The notes beneath the pieces were generated by a model. It was not told the origin of the DNA, made no database searches, and saw only the letters and a list, made by a program, of their open reading frames with translations. Below are positions 54,388 to 64,000 of a DNA stretch of 64,000 nt, one piece after another. Positions within the stretch are counted from its first letter, which is position 1. The number at the start of each line of letters is the position of its first letter. This stretch comes from Cepaea nemoralis (Eukaryota; Mollusca; Gastropoda; Stylommatophora; Helicidae), in NCBI GenBank assembly GCA_014155875.1, contig JACEFZ010011090.1, forward strand, positions 220,001 through 284,000, given 5' to 3'. A program made the position numbers and the translations under genes.

Positions 54388-56840
54388 TATCAATCAATCA
54401 ATCATGTGCCATGCAGGAAAGCGTGGGCGGTCATGACTCGCCATTTCACTCGATCACCAGAGTCGTAGATCAGCTCAGTGTTCCTGTCTTGACCATGGCA
54501 TATAGTCAAGCTTTCCAGGTATTTACTTCTCGGTCTCCCCCTTGGTCTATTCCCTTCGATCTTGCCTGTTGTTACTAAGTTCTCCAATCCATTTCTTCTC
54601 ATAACATGTCCAAAAAATATTGACTGTCTACATCTAATGTCTCTTTCAGTTTAAGATTTTCATTTGTCTCTTGTAGTAATTGGTCATTGGTTTTTTGTTG
54701 TTGTCTGTCCATGGTACTCTTGATTGCTCATTGTCCAAGTTTCACATCCATACAAAAGAACAGGCTCTACGTTGCACCTCAACACTCTTTTTCTCGTTTC
54801 AATTGACATCTATTTATTGGTCAGTATATTGTTCATCTTGCTACTTTCTAAAGGCTACTTTCGCCATGGTGATTCTTGTTCTAATCTCTTCAAGGCATCT
54901 CCCATCAGATGTTATGACTGTTCCGAGATAATTGTACGGATTCACTTGTTGAAGAATATTCACATTTACTTGTATATTACATTGTATTTCGTTCTTCCTA
55001 GTGACGACCATAATCTGTGTCTTTTTACTATTTAATTTTAATCCCAGTTGTTCACTGTGTGCAACACCCGCGTCTACTACTTGTTGCAGATCCTGCTCAT
55101 TGTCTGCTATTAATACCGTATCATCTGCATCTTATCTTCTCCCATCTCATCATGTTCCTCTTGTACCTTGTGGTGTCGAGGTGAAGTATAAACATTGTGA
55201 GAGTGCCCGATTATGGGCTTCATATATCGATATTCCCATGGACTCTGCTATTCCCTCCGTCCAACGTTTACGTGGTCGGCCTCTTTCTCTGTTTCCATCT
55301 GGTCTGTTCACCATTGCTTGTTGTGGTATGCTGTTGACTGGTAACCTAATTGCATGGCCAAACCATTTGACTTGCTGCTTTCTAATAAATTCTAGTGCTG
55401 CTATAACCCCCACTTTAGTCATGATTTCTTCATTTATGATCGTATCTTTTCTTGATACGTTAAGTATTCTTCTCAGGAATCTCATTTCTGTTGTGATTTT
55501 TCTATTCTCTTTATCTGTCATTGTCCAGGTTTGGCATTGCTAGCATAGAGTTGGTAGGAAGATTGTATTGTAAAGTGCCTTCTTAGTAGTTATTGATACA
55601 TGTTTGTTCTTTAGTATTGGTATCATCTGCATATCTAATTTTATTGATGTTTCGTCCCCCATGCTGATTCCATTTATATATTCTACACTTCTGAAAATAT
55701 TTTCACTGTATAGGGAAAAAAGATCTGGAGACATTACACACCTATGACCTAACACCTCTCTTAATAGGCTGATATTGTGCCACTTCATTATCAATCCTTA
55801 TGGCAGCTTGTTGTTCCAATATATGTTTTTTTTATAAATCTAATGTCTTTCCGAAAAATTTGTAGATCTGCAAGCATATCCACCATGTTGACAGGTCTTA
55901 CTCTATCGAAATCCTTTGTATAGTCAATAAAGCAAAGATGTATATCCTTGTTTATTTCTATAAATCGTTCAATAACTGAACGCAGCATATACACAGCATT
56001 TACTGTACCCTTTCCTTCTACAAACACACATTGTTCTTCCCCTATTTCAGGTTGTATTTTCTTCCTCACTCTTTGCATGATAATTCGTAGCAAAATCTGT
56101 GTGATGTGGTTCATTATACTAATTGTTCTGTGTTGATCACATTCCAAGGTTCCTGATTTCTTTGGGATTGCAATAAATACAGAGTTACATAATTCAGGAG
56201 GTATATCTCCAGTATCATATAATGTGTTCAGCAGTCTGGTGATTTGTTCTATTCCATATTCTTCTAAAGTTTAATCATTTCTGTTGTGATGTTATCTGAA
56301 CCTGGGGCCTTGTCAGCTTTCATATATTTAAGAACATTTCGAACCTCCATCTTCAAAATTGGCGGTTCTTCATTATTAATTCGAATATCTTACTGTTCAT
56401 CTCTGTTATCATCATAAAGGTTTTTCACATAATCTGAACTAACATGTAGAATCTGATCTTTTTCTAGTATGATTTTTGCCATCTTTAGTTTTTAGACAGC
56501 CTGCTGATGTACTTGTTCTTTTATTAGTAAGTTCCTGAATTCATGTGTGCACTAATATGGTATTTTGACTGTTGTGTTGTTGTTCAATTTCTAAGCACTT
56601 TCCCCCAAGTCATGCTTCTTTTGCCTCCTTACATAATATTCTGACTTGTCTGTGAATTTCTTCATATTTGGCAGAATTATTTTTGTTGAGTCTTCTTGTT
56701 TCCATTAGTTGTAAAATTTCTTCAGTCATCCATTTCTTACGACCCACCTTCTTTAATTTTGGAATAGTTGTTTCTGCAGCCAAACTGATTGAATTCTTCA
56801 ACTTTTCCCATTGATCATCCACATCCTGGAATATTATCGA
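54388..56840 (-). mobile_element. RTE-1 copy E (minus strand), with an RTE-3 insertion in YADD
   Basis: Minus-strand parts: KKWMTEEILQLMETRR (56610-56822), finger region with frame breaks near 56270, CVFVEGKGTVNAVYMLR and FIDYTKDFDRV (55791-56147), RCVMSPDLFSLYSENIF (55540-55794). The RT active-site block is interrupted at 55131-55619. The thumb follows in 54402-55110. It ends with the family's (CAAT)n tail at 54390-54404. It splits the 44-bp array of intron 5. Confidence 0.9.
55131..55619 (-). mobile_element. RTE-3 3' end inserted in RTE-1 copy E, with 13-bp target duplication
   Basis: The minus strand encodes TTEMRFLRRILNVSRKD, ALEFIRKQQVKWFGHAIRL and RERGRPRKRWTEGIAESMG, the C-terminal end of a different RTE-type family. 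It is flanked by gtatcatctgcat at 55118-55130 and 55620-55632, a perfect 13-bp duplication inside the YADD codons of the host element. Confidence 0.92.
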
Positions 56841-56935
56841 GATGATGTTATGTACAACATAGATTTCTGCGAGGCGTACCTTGTGGTGAGTTAATGTACA
56901 ACATAGATTTCTGCCTCGTGTACCTAGAGTCAGAA
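56841..56935 (+). repeat. 44-bp tandem array of intron 5, second piece
   Basis: About two units: tgtacaacatagatttctgc appears at 56851 and 56893. It is bounded by RTE-1 copy E and the LINE remnant that begins near 56936. Confidence 0.85.
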
Positions 56936-58508
56936 AGGAAAGAGCTCGGCTTCCAAAGCAATGATCCGATGTGGTCCACGGAGACGACCAAGGAACGCAG
57001 ATACTTGGTGGTTAAAGAGATCCGCAAGGGGGATGATGACGAAAGAGTGCGAAATGCTGCAGAACAGGCGCAGCATGCCCAATGGATGTAATGGGGAGCG
57101 GTAGTGCAGAGATCTCTCACCTGGAATGCGATCTGGCGAATGGCACGACTGCGCCTAAGTTTCGTCGTCCGATCTCTCTACGATGTCTTTCCATCAGCTG
57201 CCAACTTGGTCCAGTAGGTGAAAACCACCGACCCGTTCTGTCCCCTCTGTACAAAAGTCTAAATTGTGCAGACAGCGGAACACTACTGTCCGCTTGTAAG
57301 CTCGTCCTGACTCAAGGCCGATTTATGTGGCAACATAACAAAGTCCTGACTGAGTTGGCCGCCATAGTGGATGCAGCCAGAATGAAGGCGAACAAAGAGA
57401 GAATCAGGCCGAGGCCGATGGAGATTGCCTTCGTCCGAGGCGGGCGCAGCGAAGGCAGAACTGACGACTTGCCGTTTGCGACCATTTTCGATGGTGCGGG
57501 GGACTGGGAACTGACGGTAGATCAAATGGGCCAAGGAAAATACCCTGAGATGATTCGAAAGTTTGGCTTGTGACCTGGCATCGTACTTAGCTCCTCGTCA
57601 GCCAAGCAGCTAACGCTGATTGAGTTGACCGTCCCGTATGAGTTCAGTATTGATGAGTAGCATCTGTACGAAATGAAGAAGTACGAGGATTTGGTTGCAA
57701 GTCTTAAGCTGGAGGAGTACACTGTCAGACTATTCGCCGTTGCGGTAGGCACCAGAGGTCTAGTCTCCCACTTCGTGTTTGATTTGCTGAAGCTGAAGCG
57801 AATGGGCATTAAATGACATGCCGTGTGAGGCAGCCGAAAAGGCCTCGTGCTGGCTATGGAATTGTCGGAACCTAGAGTGGGATGAGTCTCGGAACTAGTA
57901 TGGTTAGAAGCGGTAACTGCAGTATTAACAATCTCTCAAACAAGACCACCAATTTGCAACGTCTTTAGCCTTTCCTCCGAGCGTGAGTGGTGAATATGAG
58001 TGCAATCAAACCATGTAAATGTCGGCCGAAGTCCAACCTCCATAACATAGCGGCCGTAGGTTGCACCCAGGAGCAGAGACCTAGAAGTGGGTCCAGAAAT
58101 GGAAAGGAAGAAACGGCTTCCTACTAGAGTGCGGCGCCGTGAACGGGGCACGAGGAAGGAACACGGCAACGGGTGACTAATGGAGGCGATAGAGGCCGTG
58201 GCGGGGGATGAAGTTCCCTCCCCACGATCACATGTGCTAAGGGGCAATCACAGGCTGCACGGGCTCTACTCCGAGGGAGGGAGGACTTGAGAGTGGACAT
58301 GGTAACAGCGATGGGAGAAGCGTAACAACAGGGATAACTATTGTGACCGAACGTCTCCACGGCAGGGGTAAGATGCCCCGAGTCATGACCCAGACGGGAC
58401 CGCCCTCAGAGAGTATTAAGAGGTTAAAGGTCCAAAATACTTGGGGAAAGGGGTACACTTCTGACGATCAGAAGTCCCCTGCCGTGTTTGCTCCGCGGCG
58501 GAGTTTTT
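56936..58508 (+). mobile_element. Remnant of a restriction-like-endonuclease LINE (R2/NeSL-type superclade), C-terminal part
   Basis: The + strand reads STETTKERRYLVVKEIRKGD (56970-57030) and AEQAQHAQWM. A shifted frame resembling a core of conserved W and R residues follows, then DPFCPLC and TAEHYC-type residues (a CCHC-like zinc site, 57230-57295). Next come LVLTQGRFMWQHNKVLTELA (57300-57360) and a DWELTVDQMGQGKYP segment. After a stop, PGIVLSS and LIELTVPYE resemble the PD..(D/E)xT core of a restriction-like endonuclease, with PD changed to PG. Stops and shifts abound. The order zinc motif then endonuclease at the C-terminus fits R2/NeSL-type LINEs. The class is inferred from memory of the motif order. 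57900-58508 is its non-coding tail or other DNA. Confidence 0.6.
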
Positions 58509-58769
58509 GCGATCATGTAGAACATAGATTTCTGCCTGGTGTACCTACATGTGAGGATATGTGCAAAGTATATTTCTGCCTGTCGACCATAGAAGTGAGG
58601 TTATATACAACATATATTTCTGCCTGCTGTAACTAGAGGTGAGGGTGTGTACAGCATAGATTTCTGCCTGGCGTACATAGAAGTGAGGTTATGTACAACA
58701 TACATTTCTGCTAGGTGTACTTAGAGGTGTGGTTATTTACAACATATACATTCTTCTAGTGCATTTACT

Positions 58770-58770
<1 letters not shown>
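58509..58770 (+). repeat. 44-bp tandem array of intron 5, third piece
   Basis: Units at about 58510, 58555, 58600, 58645 and 58690 with catagatttctgcctggtgt, and several carry tagaagtgaggttatgtaca or tagaggtgagggtgtgtaca, resembling the exon end plus donor (catagaggtgagtgtatgta). Confidence 0.9.

Positions 58771-58775
<5 letters not shown>

Positions 58776-58852
<77 letters not shown>
58776..58852. repeat. (TA)n microsatellite
   Basis: About 77 bp of TA between the 44-bp array and SINE-D copy 3. Confidence 0.98.
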
Positions 58853-58855
<3 letters not shown>

Positions 58856-58856
58856 A

Positions 58857-59084
58857 GCATATCCTTTACAGGACTTAGCTGTCAACACCAGCATCTTTCA
58901 GCTGTATGTTGATCTCTTGGCAAGATTACGCTCAGTAGTTTGCCATTGCTTTCTGAGCGGCCGGCTCACATACCCCGTAAGTTACCGATGCGATTCGAAC
59001 CACTGCTGATTTGAACCGCCATCACGTTACCGGCGAGAGTATACGAGATTACGGAGAAAAGTCATAACCTCTAAGCCACGAAGC

Positions 59085-59090
<6 letters not shown>
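58857..59090 (-). mobile_element. SINE-D copy 3
   Basis: gcatatcctttacaggactt to ccacgaagccggca. The complement shows gccggcttcgtggcttagag (A-box region) and agtggttcgaatcgcatcgg (B box). Flanked by (TA)n on both sides. Confidence 0.88.

Positions 59091-59166
<76 letters not shown>
59091..59166. repeat. (TA)n microsatellite
   Basis: About 76 bp of TA between SINE-D and RTE-2 copy B. Confidence 0.98.
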
Positions 59167-59171
<5 letters not shown>

Positions 59172-60022
59172 AACAACACAAATAGGGGTATCCATTGGGT
59201 TGACAAATTTCTAGAAGACCTGGACTTTTCCGATGACATAGTGCTTTTGAGTTCAACACACCCAGATGCTCAAGAGACACTAAACCATCTCCAACATGTT
59301 TCAGGACAAATTGGTCTCCAAATTAATACCGCAAGATCAAAAACTATTGACCTTACTAACAGGTCAGACGACACCAAATTAAACAACCACGTTCTTGAAA
59401 AAGTCAACAGCTTCACATACCAGGAAGCAAAATGACATCTACATGGGACTCAACACCAGAAATATCATCTAGAATTGCACTGGCATCTGGTACCCTTAAT
59501 AAACTGTCAAACATCTGGAAGTCAAAGATACTCAGCAAACACACAAAACTACAAATCTTCAACTCTTGTGTGATTCCAGTGCTAACGTATGGATGTGGGA
59601 GTTGGAAATTAACGATAGCTTTAGATAAGAAATTAGGCAATTTTGAGAACAAATGTCTTAGAAGAATTCTAAACCTCCGCTGGACAGATTTGAGAACCAA
59701 TACGCAAATAAGACAAGAGACTAAGCAAGATAGTGTATCCAACTTCATAAGAAAACGCCGTTGGAATTACACCGGCCATGTACTCAGAATGGAAAAGGAA
59801 AGACTCCCCAACCAAGCCCTCATATGGTGACCAGTAGGGAAAAGAAAACGGGGAAGACCAAGAGAGACCTTGCGTAGAAATATCATCAGAGAAGGCTAAT
59901 TCAATTGCCAAGTAAACATCCAAGATCTACAACAGGTAGCAGCGAACCGCCAAACATGGGGAGCCATGGCTTCTGCCCTACGCGCCGCCTTGAGCTCAAG
60001 AGGAAAGACTACTAACTAACTA
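59167..60022 (+). mobile_element. RTE-2 copy B: 3' third only
   Basis: Starts inside the RT (GIHWVDKFLEDLDFSDDIVL, where the YADD-type block reads FSDD), then HPDAQETLNHLQHVSGQIGL, a shift at about 59425, and ASGTLNKLSNIWKSKILSKH to LRMEKERLPNQALIW (59432-59830). It lacks the 985-bp insertion of copy A, which dates that insertion after the two copies diverged. It ends in a ctaactaactaa tail. Confidence 0.9.
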
Positions 60023-60024
60023 AG

Positions 60025-60028
<4 letters not shown>

Positions 60029-60104
<76 letters not shown>
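60029..60104. repeat. (TA)n microsatellite
   Basis: About 76 bp of TA directly after the RTE-2 tail. Confidence 0.98.
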
Positions 60105-60108
<4 letters not shown>

Positions 60109-60117
60109 GGGTACGGG

Positions 60118-60580
60118 GTGTCATTCATTGGTAGTACTTTTGGTAAGGATAACTGTCACGTTGTTTTCAAGGCACAGACCCCACTGGTCGAAGCCTGACA
60201 TCCAGCTCACTCCTGTGGCTCCTAGAAGCTGTCAGCATGCGACAGCGGCCACCCCACGGGCAACAGCTGTGACAGGCTGGCTAAACCAGGCGTAGGTAAC
60301 CGATTTGGTGTTAAACTAATCGGTGAACTACGGTATGTTTACCCAGCATATGTAGACAGGACTCGGCAGACTGCTCGGAAGAAATCAATGTTGATTCAAC
60401 TGGCAAGCTGACGTTTAACTGCAAAGCATTGTTTAACGTAATGATCACGGCAAGGCACGTAGAGCGCCCTGGTCATCCATTGCACCTGTATTCGTCTCCA
60501 GTCGTCTTGACTTGTCTTGCCACTGGGCTCAGATGGACACAGGCGAGAGAGTGAGGTCGACGAATTGAGCAACTCTTATA
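60118..60580 (+). repeat. Dispersed repeat F, copy 2 (longer)
   Basis: About 460 bp. It shares cagctgtgacaggctggc, aactgcaaagcattgtttaa, agagcgccctggtcatc, gcacctgtattcgtctccag and caggcgagagagtgaggtcg with 32005-32310. It adds an upstream part (ggcacagaccccactggtcg) missing in copy 1. Unclassified and non-coding. Confidence 0.78.
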
Positions 60581-60598
60581 AAATTGTATATACAATTT

Positions 60599-60840
60599 GG
60601 AGTCTCTGTGGCGAAGTGGTCTAGCCGTCTGACTCGGGATCCGAAGGGTTTTGGTTCGATTCCGAGTCGATACTTTCGGTTCACATGCGCATTTTTTTAG
60701 ACTCCTGAGGGTCGTGGCTGGAGCTACGGAGTTCGTGCGTTGTGCGACGTTTTCCACCCTGCGGAAAGAGACCGAGCCACATCGGATAAAACCCACCGCA
60801 TTGAAGTCGACCCTGTCGACTTTTAAGCGAAATTTTTCTT
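60599..60840 (+). mobile_element. SINE-A copy 4 (tRNA-derived, best B box)
   Basis: ggagtctctgtggcgaagtg head, tggttcgattccgagtcg B box, end gaagtcgaccctgtcgactt. The head-to-B-box distance of about 50 bp fits a tRNA with a variable arm, of Leu/Ser type. Confidence 0.92.
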
Positions 60841-61684
60841 TAACAATACACAAACAACAATGGAAGTCATGATTTATGTTTTCTTTTCTGTATGTAACGT
60901 TACACTATGTTCTCTTGGCATGCAGTTTCACTGAGCCAAGAACTTATTACATTTTCATTAACTTATTTCGGAGTCTTCGACTGAACCGGAGCATGCAGTT
61001 CTTCACATAAACAAGTGTCAAGTGATCCCTTGTTCTGTAGATCTTATTCTCTAGCGAAATCTCCAATATACAAGTCACGTCTCAACTTCTGGCTGTCTGA
61101 ACCCAGCCTACATTGTTGCAGTCATTGTCTTTATATCTTTGTTTAGAGGACGCTAATACCATGGTAGTATAACTAAAAGTCTCTTATGGTTCATCGTTTG
61201 TCCTACTGGTATTGCAGTGAACCGTTTCCGTTTTTATGCTACACGCTACTATTTATAGCATGGTTATTTTGCCTCTGAGGAAGTTTGGTTTACTAGTTAC
61301 CTAACTCAAGTGCTGCATACACTGTAATTGTATGTTCTATTCCGTTTATTGGCAAGCCCATGGGTTTCTGGTCAAATATTTTCTGTGTTTAACAATAACT
61401 ATTTTAATTAGTTTGATTGAAGAAGTTATGTATAACTTGTAGCAGCATTAAATAATGCATGGTTTAAATTAATCTGTCTGTAGCAACCCCGACTCTATTT
61501 AACACATCTCTACACTTGTCTATAGTAAAATAAGGACATGTTCTTGTAGCCTCTGTTCAGTTGGCATATGTCTTGGGCTGCCGATTGTAATGTAGCAGCA
61601 GATTGGTTTGAGTAACCATTAAATAGTTCATTAGTTGAGCTGATTCAAGAGCGGACAATATAGTCCTCGAGACATTCACGTCAT
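60841..61684. other. Intron 5 DNA without a recognised feature
   Basis: AT-rich single-copy sequence. I found no GH18 exon, SINE or LINE motif in it. Confidence 0.55.
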
Positions 61685-61745
61685 CATCTTCAATAGCCAG
61701 CGAAGAGACACAATACTAATGATATTAGTTGCAGTCTGATTATAT
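61685..61745 (-). mobile_element. Short LINE-H fragment left of the 49-bp array
   Basis: The complement (gcaactaatatcattagtat then gtctcttcgctggctattga) resembles 4110-4145 and the complement of 62780-62830, so this is a sliver of the same 3' region of the RNase H LINE family. Confidence 0.5.
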
Positions 61746-61857
61746 GTCCGTCTTGGACTCGGAGTTTGTATTATTCCCCAGATTATCTGATGACTCCCTG
61801 CCACTCCAGGCCCTCTTCGCTACGAGGATTTATTTGTTCATCCATGCTATACACATG

Positions 61858-62645
61858 ATCTGGCCACACCTGCCTCATCACACACTAGTACACAACTTAA
61901 CAGTGCAGTCTTCCACACCTGCCTCATCACACACTAGTACACAACCTAACAGTGCAGTCTTCCACACCTGCCTCATCACACACTAGTACACAACCTAACA
62001 GTGCAGTCTTCCACACCTGCCTCATCACACACTAGTACACAACCTAACAGTGCAGTCTTCCACGCCTGCCTCATCACACACTAGTACACAACCTAACAGT
62101 GCAGTCGTCCACACCTGCCTCATCACACACTAGTACACAACCTAACAGTGCAGTCTTCCACACCTGCCTTATCACACACTAGTACACAACCTAACAGTGC
62201 AGTCTTCCACACCTGCCTCATCACACACTAGTACACAACCTAACAGTGCAGTCTTCCACACCTGCCTCATCACACACTAGTACACAACCTAACAGTGCAG
62301 TCTTCCACACCTTCCTCATCACACACTAGTACACAACCTAACAGTGCAGTCTTCCACACCTGCCTTATCACACACTAGTACACAACCTAACAGTGCAGTC
62401 TTCCACACCTGCCTCATCACACACTAGTACACAACCTAACAGTGCAGTCTTCCACACCTTCCTCATCACACACTAGTACACAACCTAACAGTGCAGTCTT
62501 CCACACCTGCCTTATCACACACTAGTACACAACCTAATAGTGCAGTCTTCCACACCTGCCTCATCACACACTAGTACACAACCTAACAGTGCAGTCTTCC
62601 ACACCTGCCTCATCACACACTAGTACACAATCTAAGTGTGCAGTC
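61858..62645. repeat. 49-bp minisatellite, about 16 near-identical units
   Basis: Unit cagtcttccacacctgcctc then atcacacactagtacacaac and ctaacagtg (49 bp). Variation is limited to a few positions (cctgcctt, ccttcctc, cacgcctg, gtcgtcc) that recur in sets. A cctgcctt/cctgcctc/ccttcctc pattern repeats around 62160-62520, suggesting three-unit blocks were copied together. Confidence 0.95.
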
Positions 62646-62749
62646 TTCCACGACTTCACTGAAACTGTGTCTGTGCTCTTTGTGTTTCTTGAGTCATGTT
62701 TACATTATATGAGTTATGAACAAACCTCACTGCTCTCAGGACATTCCCA

Positions 62750-63838
62750 TAAGCGAAAATCGGCCCTTCTATCAACAGCAAGCGAAGAGTCATACTAATA
62801 ATTGTTCCCACAGCTGTTTGATTAAAATTTCTTCTAGTCTTCCCTCTCACTTTTGAACTGCTTGCAAAACTTATGCCGATGGGTCCTCAATCCATTCTCC
62901 CGTCTTCTCCATCTGGTCCCACAATTGCACGGCCACTTCTCCCTTGTTCATAGGAAATTGACCACCAAGAGGTGTATTCCCTGCCATACTATCAGCCTGT
63001 TCATTCACCTACACGCCAGGGCAAAATATCCACACAATATGTGACCACTGAAGCGAGAATAGCCATTCTCCACGAAAGATTCCTTTCACCACCTTACTAA
63101 GCATACTCCTTGAATCCGTAATAAATACAATATGTGTTGCAGTGTCTCCTCTAACCAAAGGAATGCCACTGTTACTGTTTCCACCTCCATTCTCATGCTT
63201 GAGGTCGTAGTCTCATATGCCAGACTCCCCTTTTTCAAGATTCGTACATTAATCTTCGCAATTAAAACCCAACCATTAGTATGTTTCTCACCACTGACTC
63301 GTCGGTGTAGATCACAATGCCACCGTGATGTGTGTTACTTTGGATCAGTTGTTGCACTTCACACACTGTGTGGCCCGCCGCCCATTCTCTGCACTCACGG
63401 CCCAGTACTACTAAAGTATTACATTGTGCCGGTCCGTCCCGTCTGCTGGTAATTCAACCCACTCTTTTGCACGATAAATCGTGTCCAGATCACACACCTG
63501 ACGTGTAGATAGTTCTACCTGTGCCAACCAGGACCTGTCTCGTCTTAGTCTATGACCCTTGACCATATCCATGGCTTTATGTAGGGGGTGATCCCTATCT
63601 GCAGCAACTCTCATATACTATTTGGCTTGAAGGACCCCTTGCCTATTCGTCATTGTTGGTAGCGCCAGGATATGCCGCATACATATAATTGATGTGTCTT
63701 TTGTGCACCCCAGGATCATCCGCATGGCCATATTTGGTATGCGCTCCCACACCTTTCAAGCTGGCTCTTTGATACTGTCAGCAGCCCCAAACCATACTCA
63801 ATGACAGAAATTATTAACTGCTGAAAGAGCCTGTAAAG
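62750..63838 (-). mobile_element. RNase H LINE (LINE-H) copy 3, C-terminal half
   Basis: From 63838 down, the minus strand reads LQALSAVNNFCH, NMAMRMILGCTKDTS (63660-63720), ADRDHPLHKAMDMVKGHRLR and SWLAQVELSTRQVCDLDTIY (63411-63614). It then has RNase H remnants including a WIFCPG and NEQAD pair near 62990-63035, and finally RGKTRRNFNQTAVGTIISM (62790-62850), which matches copy 1 at 4080-4130. Many stops. It is cut at 63838 by a hAT-like tip. Confidence 0.75.
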
Positions 63839-63905
63839 CAGGGGTGGCCAACACGAGGCCCGCGGGCCGCAATTCTAACACAACTGTTAATTTTTCTTTC
63901 ATGAT
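63839..63905 (+). mobile_element. hAT-type terminal fragment
   Basis: caggggtggccaacacgagg then cccgcgggccgcaattc is the familiar tip of many hAT elements (consensus caggggtgtcaaactcgngg). Only about 60 bp remain before SINE-E. Confidence 0.6.
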
Positions 63906-63913
63906 TTTGTAAT

Positions 63914-64000
63914 CAGGGGAAGGGGGCTGCGTGGTCTCGAGTGCTGGAGGTCCCGGGTTCAAGCCCCGATGATGGTCGGGATTCTTTCATGTGGACTTCT
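63914..64000 (+). mobile_element. SINE-E copy 3, cut by the window end
   Basis: gaagggggctgcgtggtctc head, then gtgctggaggtcccgggttc and aagccccg (intact B box), continuing into the ggacttct segment shared with the copies at 25438 and 52553. Confidence 0.85.

Noticed and set aside
58325..58350. aacaacagggataactattg recalls a 28S rRNA string (aacagggataactggcttgtgg), which would fit an R2-type target.
   Set aside because: The match is only about a dozen bases and the flanks do not continue as rRNA, so it is taken as chance.
60599..60680. A functional tRNA gene, from the good A and B boxes.
   Set aside because: The box pair is the head of a repeated SINE-A unit with a fixed unrelated body. 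No complete cloverleaf was traced.
61858..62645. CRISPR-like regular array.
   Set aside because: Units are contiguous near-identical 49-mers with no unique spacers, and the context is animal DNA, so it is a minisatellite.
54400..64000. A sixth GH18 exon carrying the C-terminal strands.
   Set aside because: No segment with the expected WxxxxDxxS, GGxxxWxxDxDD or flanking splice sites was found on the plus strand.

Overview
The window is animal nuclear DNA with no bacterial, phage or CRISPR content. It has spliced exons with GT/AG borders, introns of up to 30 kb, tRNA-derived SINEs, many non-LTR retrotransposon clades, a mariner, hAT-like tips, a Ty3/gypsy-type LTR element and long minisatellites. 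The mix fits a lophotrochozoan invertebrate, most likely a gastropod mollusc. That assignment rests on family recognition and is not proven by the sequence.

One host gene is visible, on the + strand: a glycoside hydrolase family 18 (chitinase-like) gene. Five internal exons lie at 3238-3439, 14130-14367, 20742-20854, 50510-50630 and 54119-54304. Every junction keeps the reading frame (phases 2, 0, 2, 0) and the joined product follows the GH18 barrel order. The acid-base motif DGxDxDWE is broken (DGLDFYWP), so the product is probably a non-catalytic chitinase-like protein. The signal-peptide exon and the C-terminal exons are not securely found and probably lie outside the window.

Nearly everything else is intron. 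Introns 2, 3 and 5 begin, exactly at the splice donor, with tandem arrays (about 70, 36 and 44 bp units) whose units repeat donor-like sequence. Intron 1 carries a 22-bp array and intron 3 a 32-bp array. These arrays have been cut apart by mobile elements, so matching array pieces on both sides mark later insertions.

Mobile elements by region: 0.5-2.2 kb, a dead Tc1/mariner-like transposon hit twice by one SINE. 5.3-7.3 kb, an RTE-like LINE (family RTE-1). 7.5-9.0 kb, a degenerate transposon-type ORF of unknown class. 10.35-13.28 kb, a microsatellite-rich insertion with a 1.8-kb polypurine tract. 17.7-18.3 kb, mariner debris and a SINE. 21.2-23.1 kb, an APE-type LINE. 23.4-26.9 kb, two RTE-1 copies head to head. 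26.9-28.2 kb, a mariner. 32.5-35.3 kb, the longest RTE-1 copy. 35.4-49.6 kb, a four-deep nest: an RNase H-bearing LINE split by a 12.4-kb LTR retrotransposon, itself split by an RTE-2 LINE, itself split by a CR1/L2-like LINE. 54.4-56.8 kb, RTE-1 with a third RTE-like family inserted in its catalytic YADD codons. 56.9-58.5 kb, a restriction-like-endonuclease LINE remnant. 59.2-60.0 kb, an RTE-2 3' end. 61.7-64 kb, RNase H LINE pieces, a 49-bp array, a hAT tip and a SINE.

The LTR element stands out because its pol order is protease-integrase-RT-RNase H, a copia-like order in a gypsy-type element (Gmr1-like). All mobile-element coding regions here are broken by stops, frameshifts or insertions.
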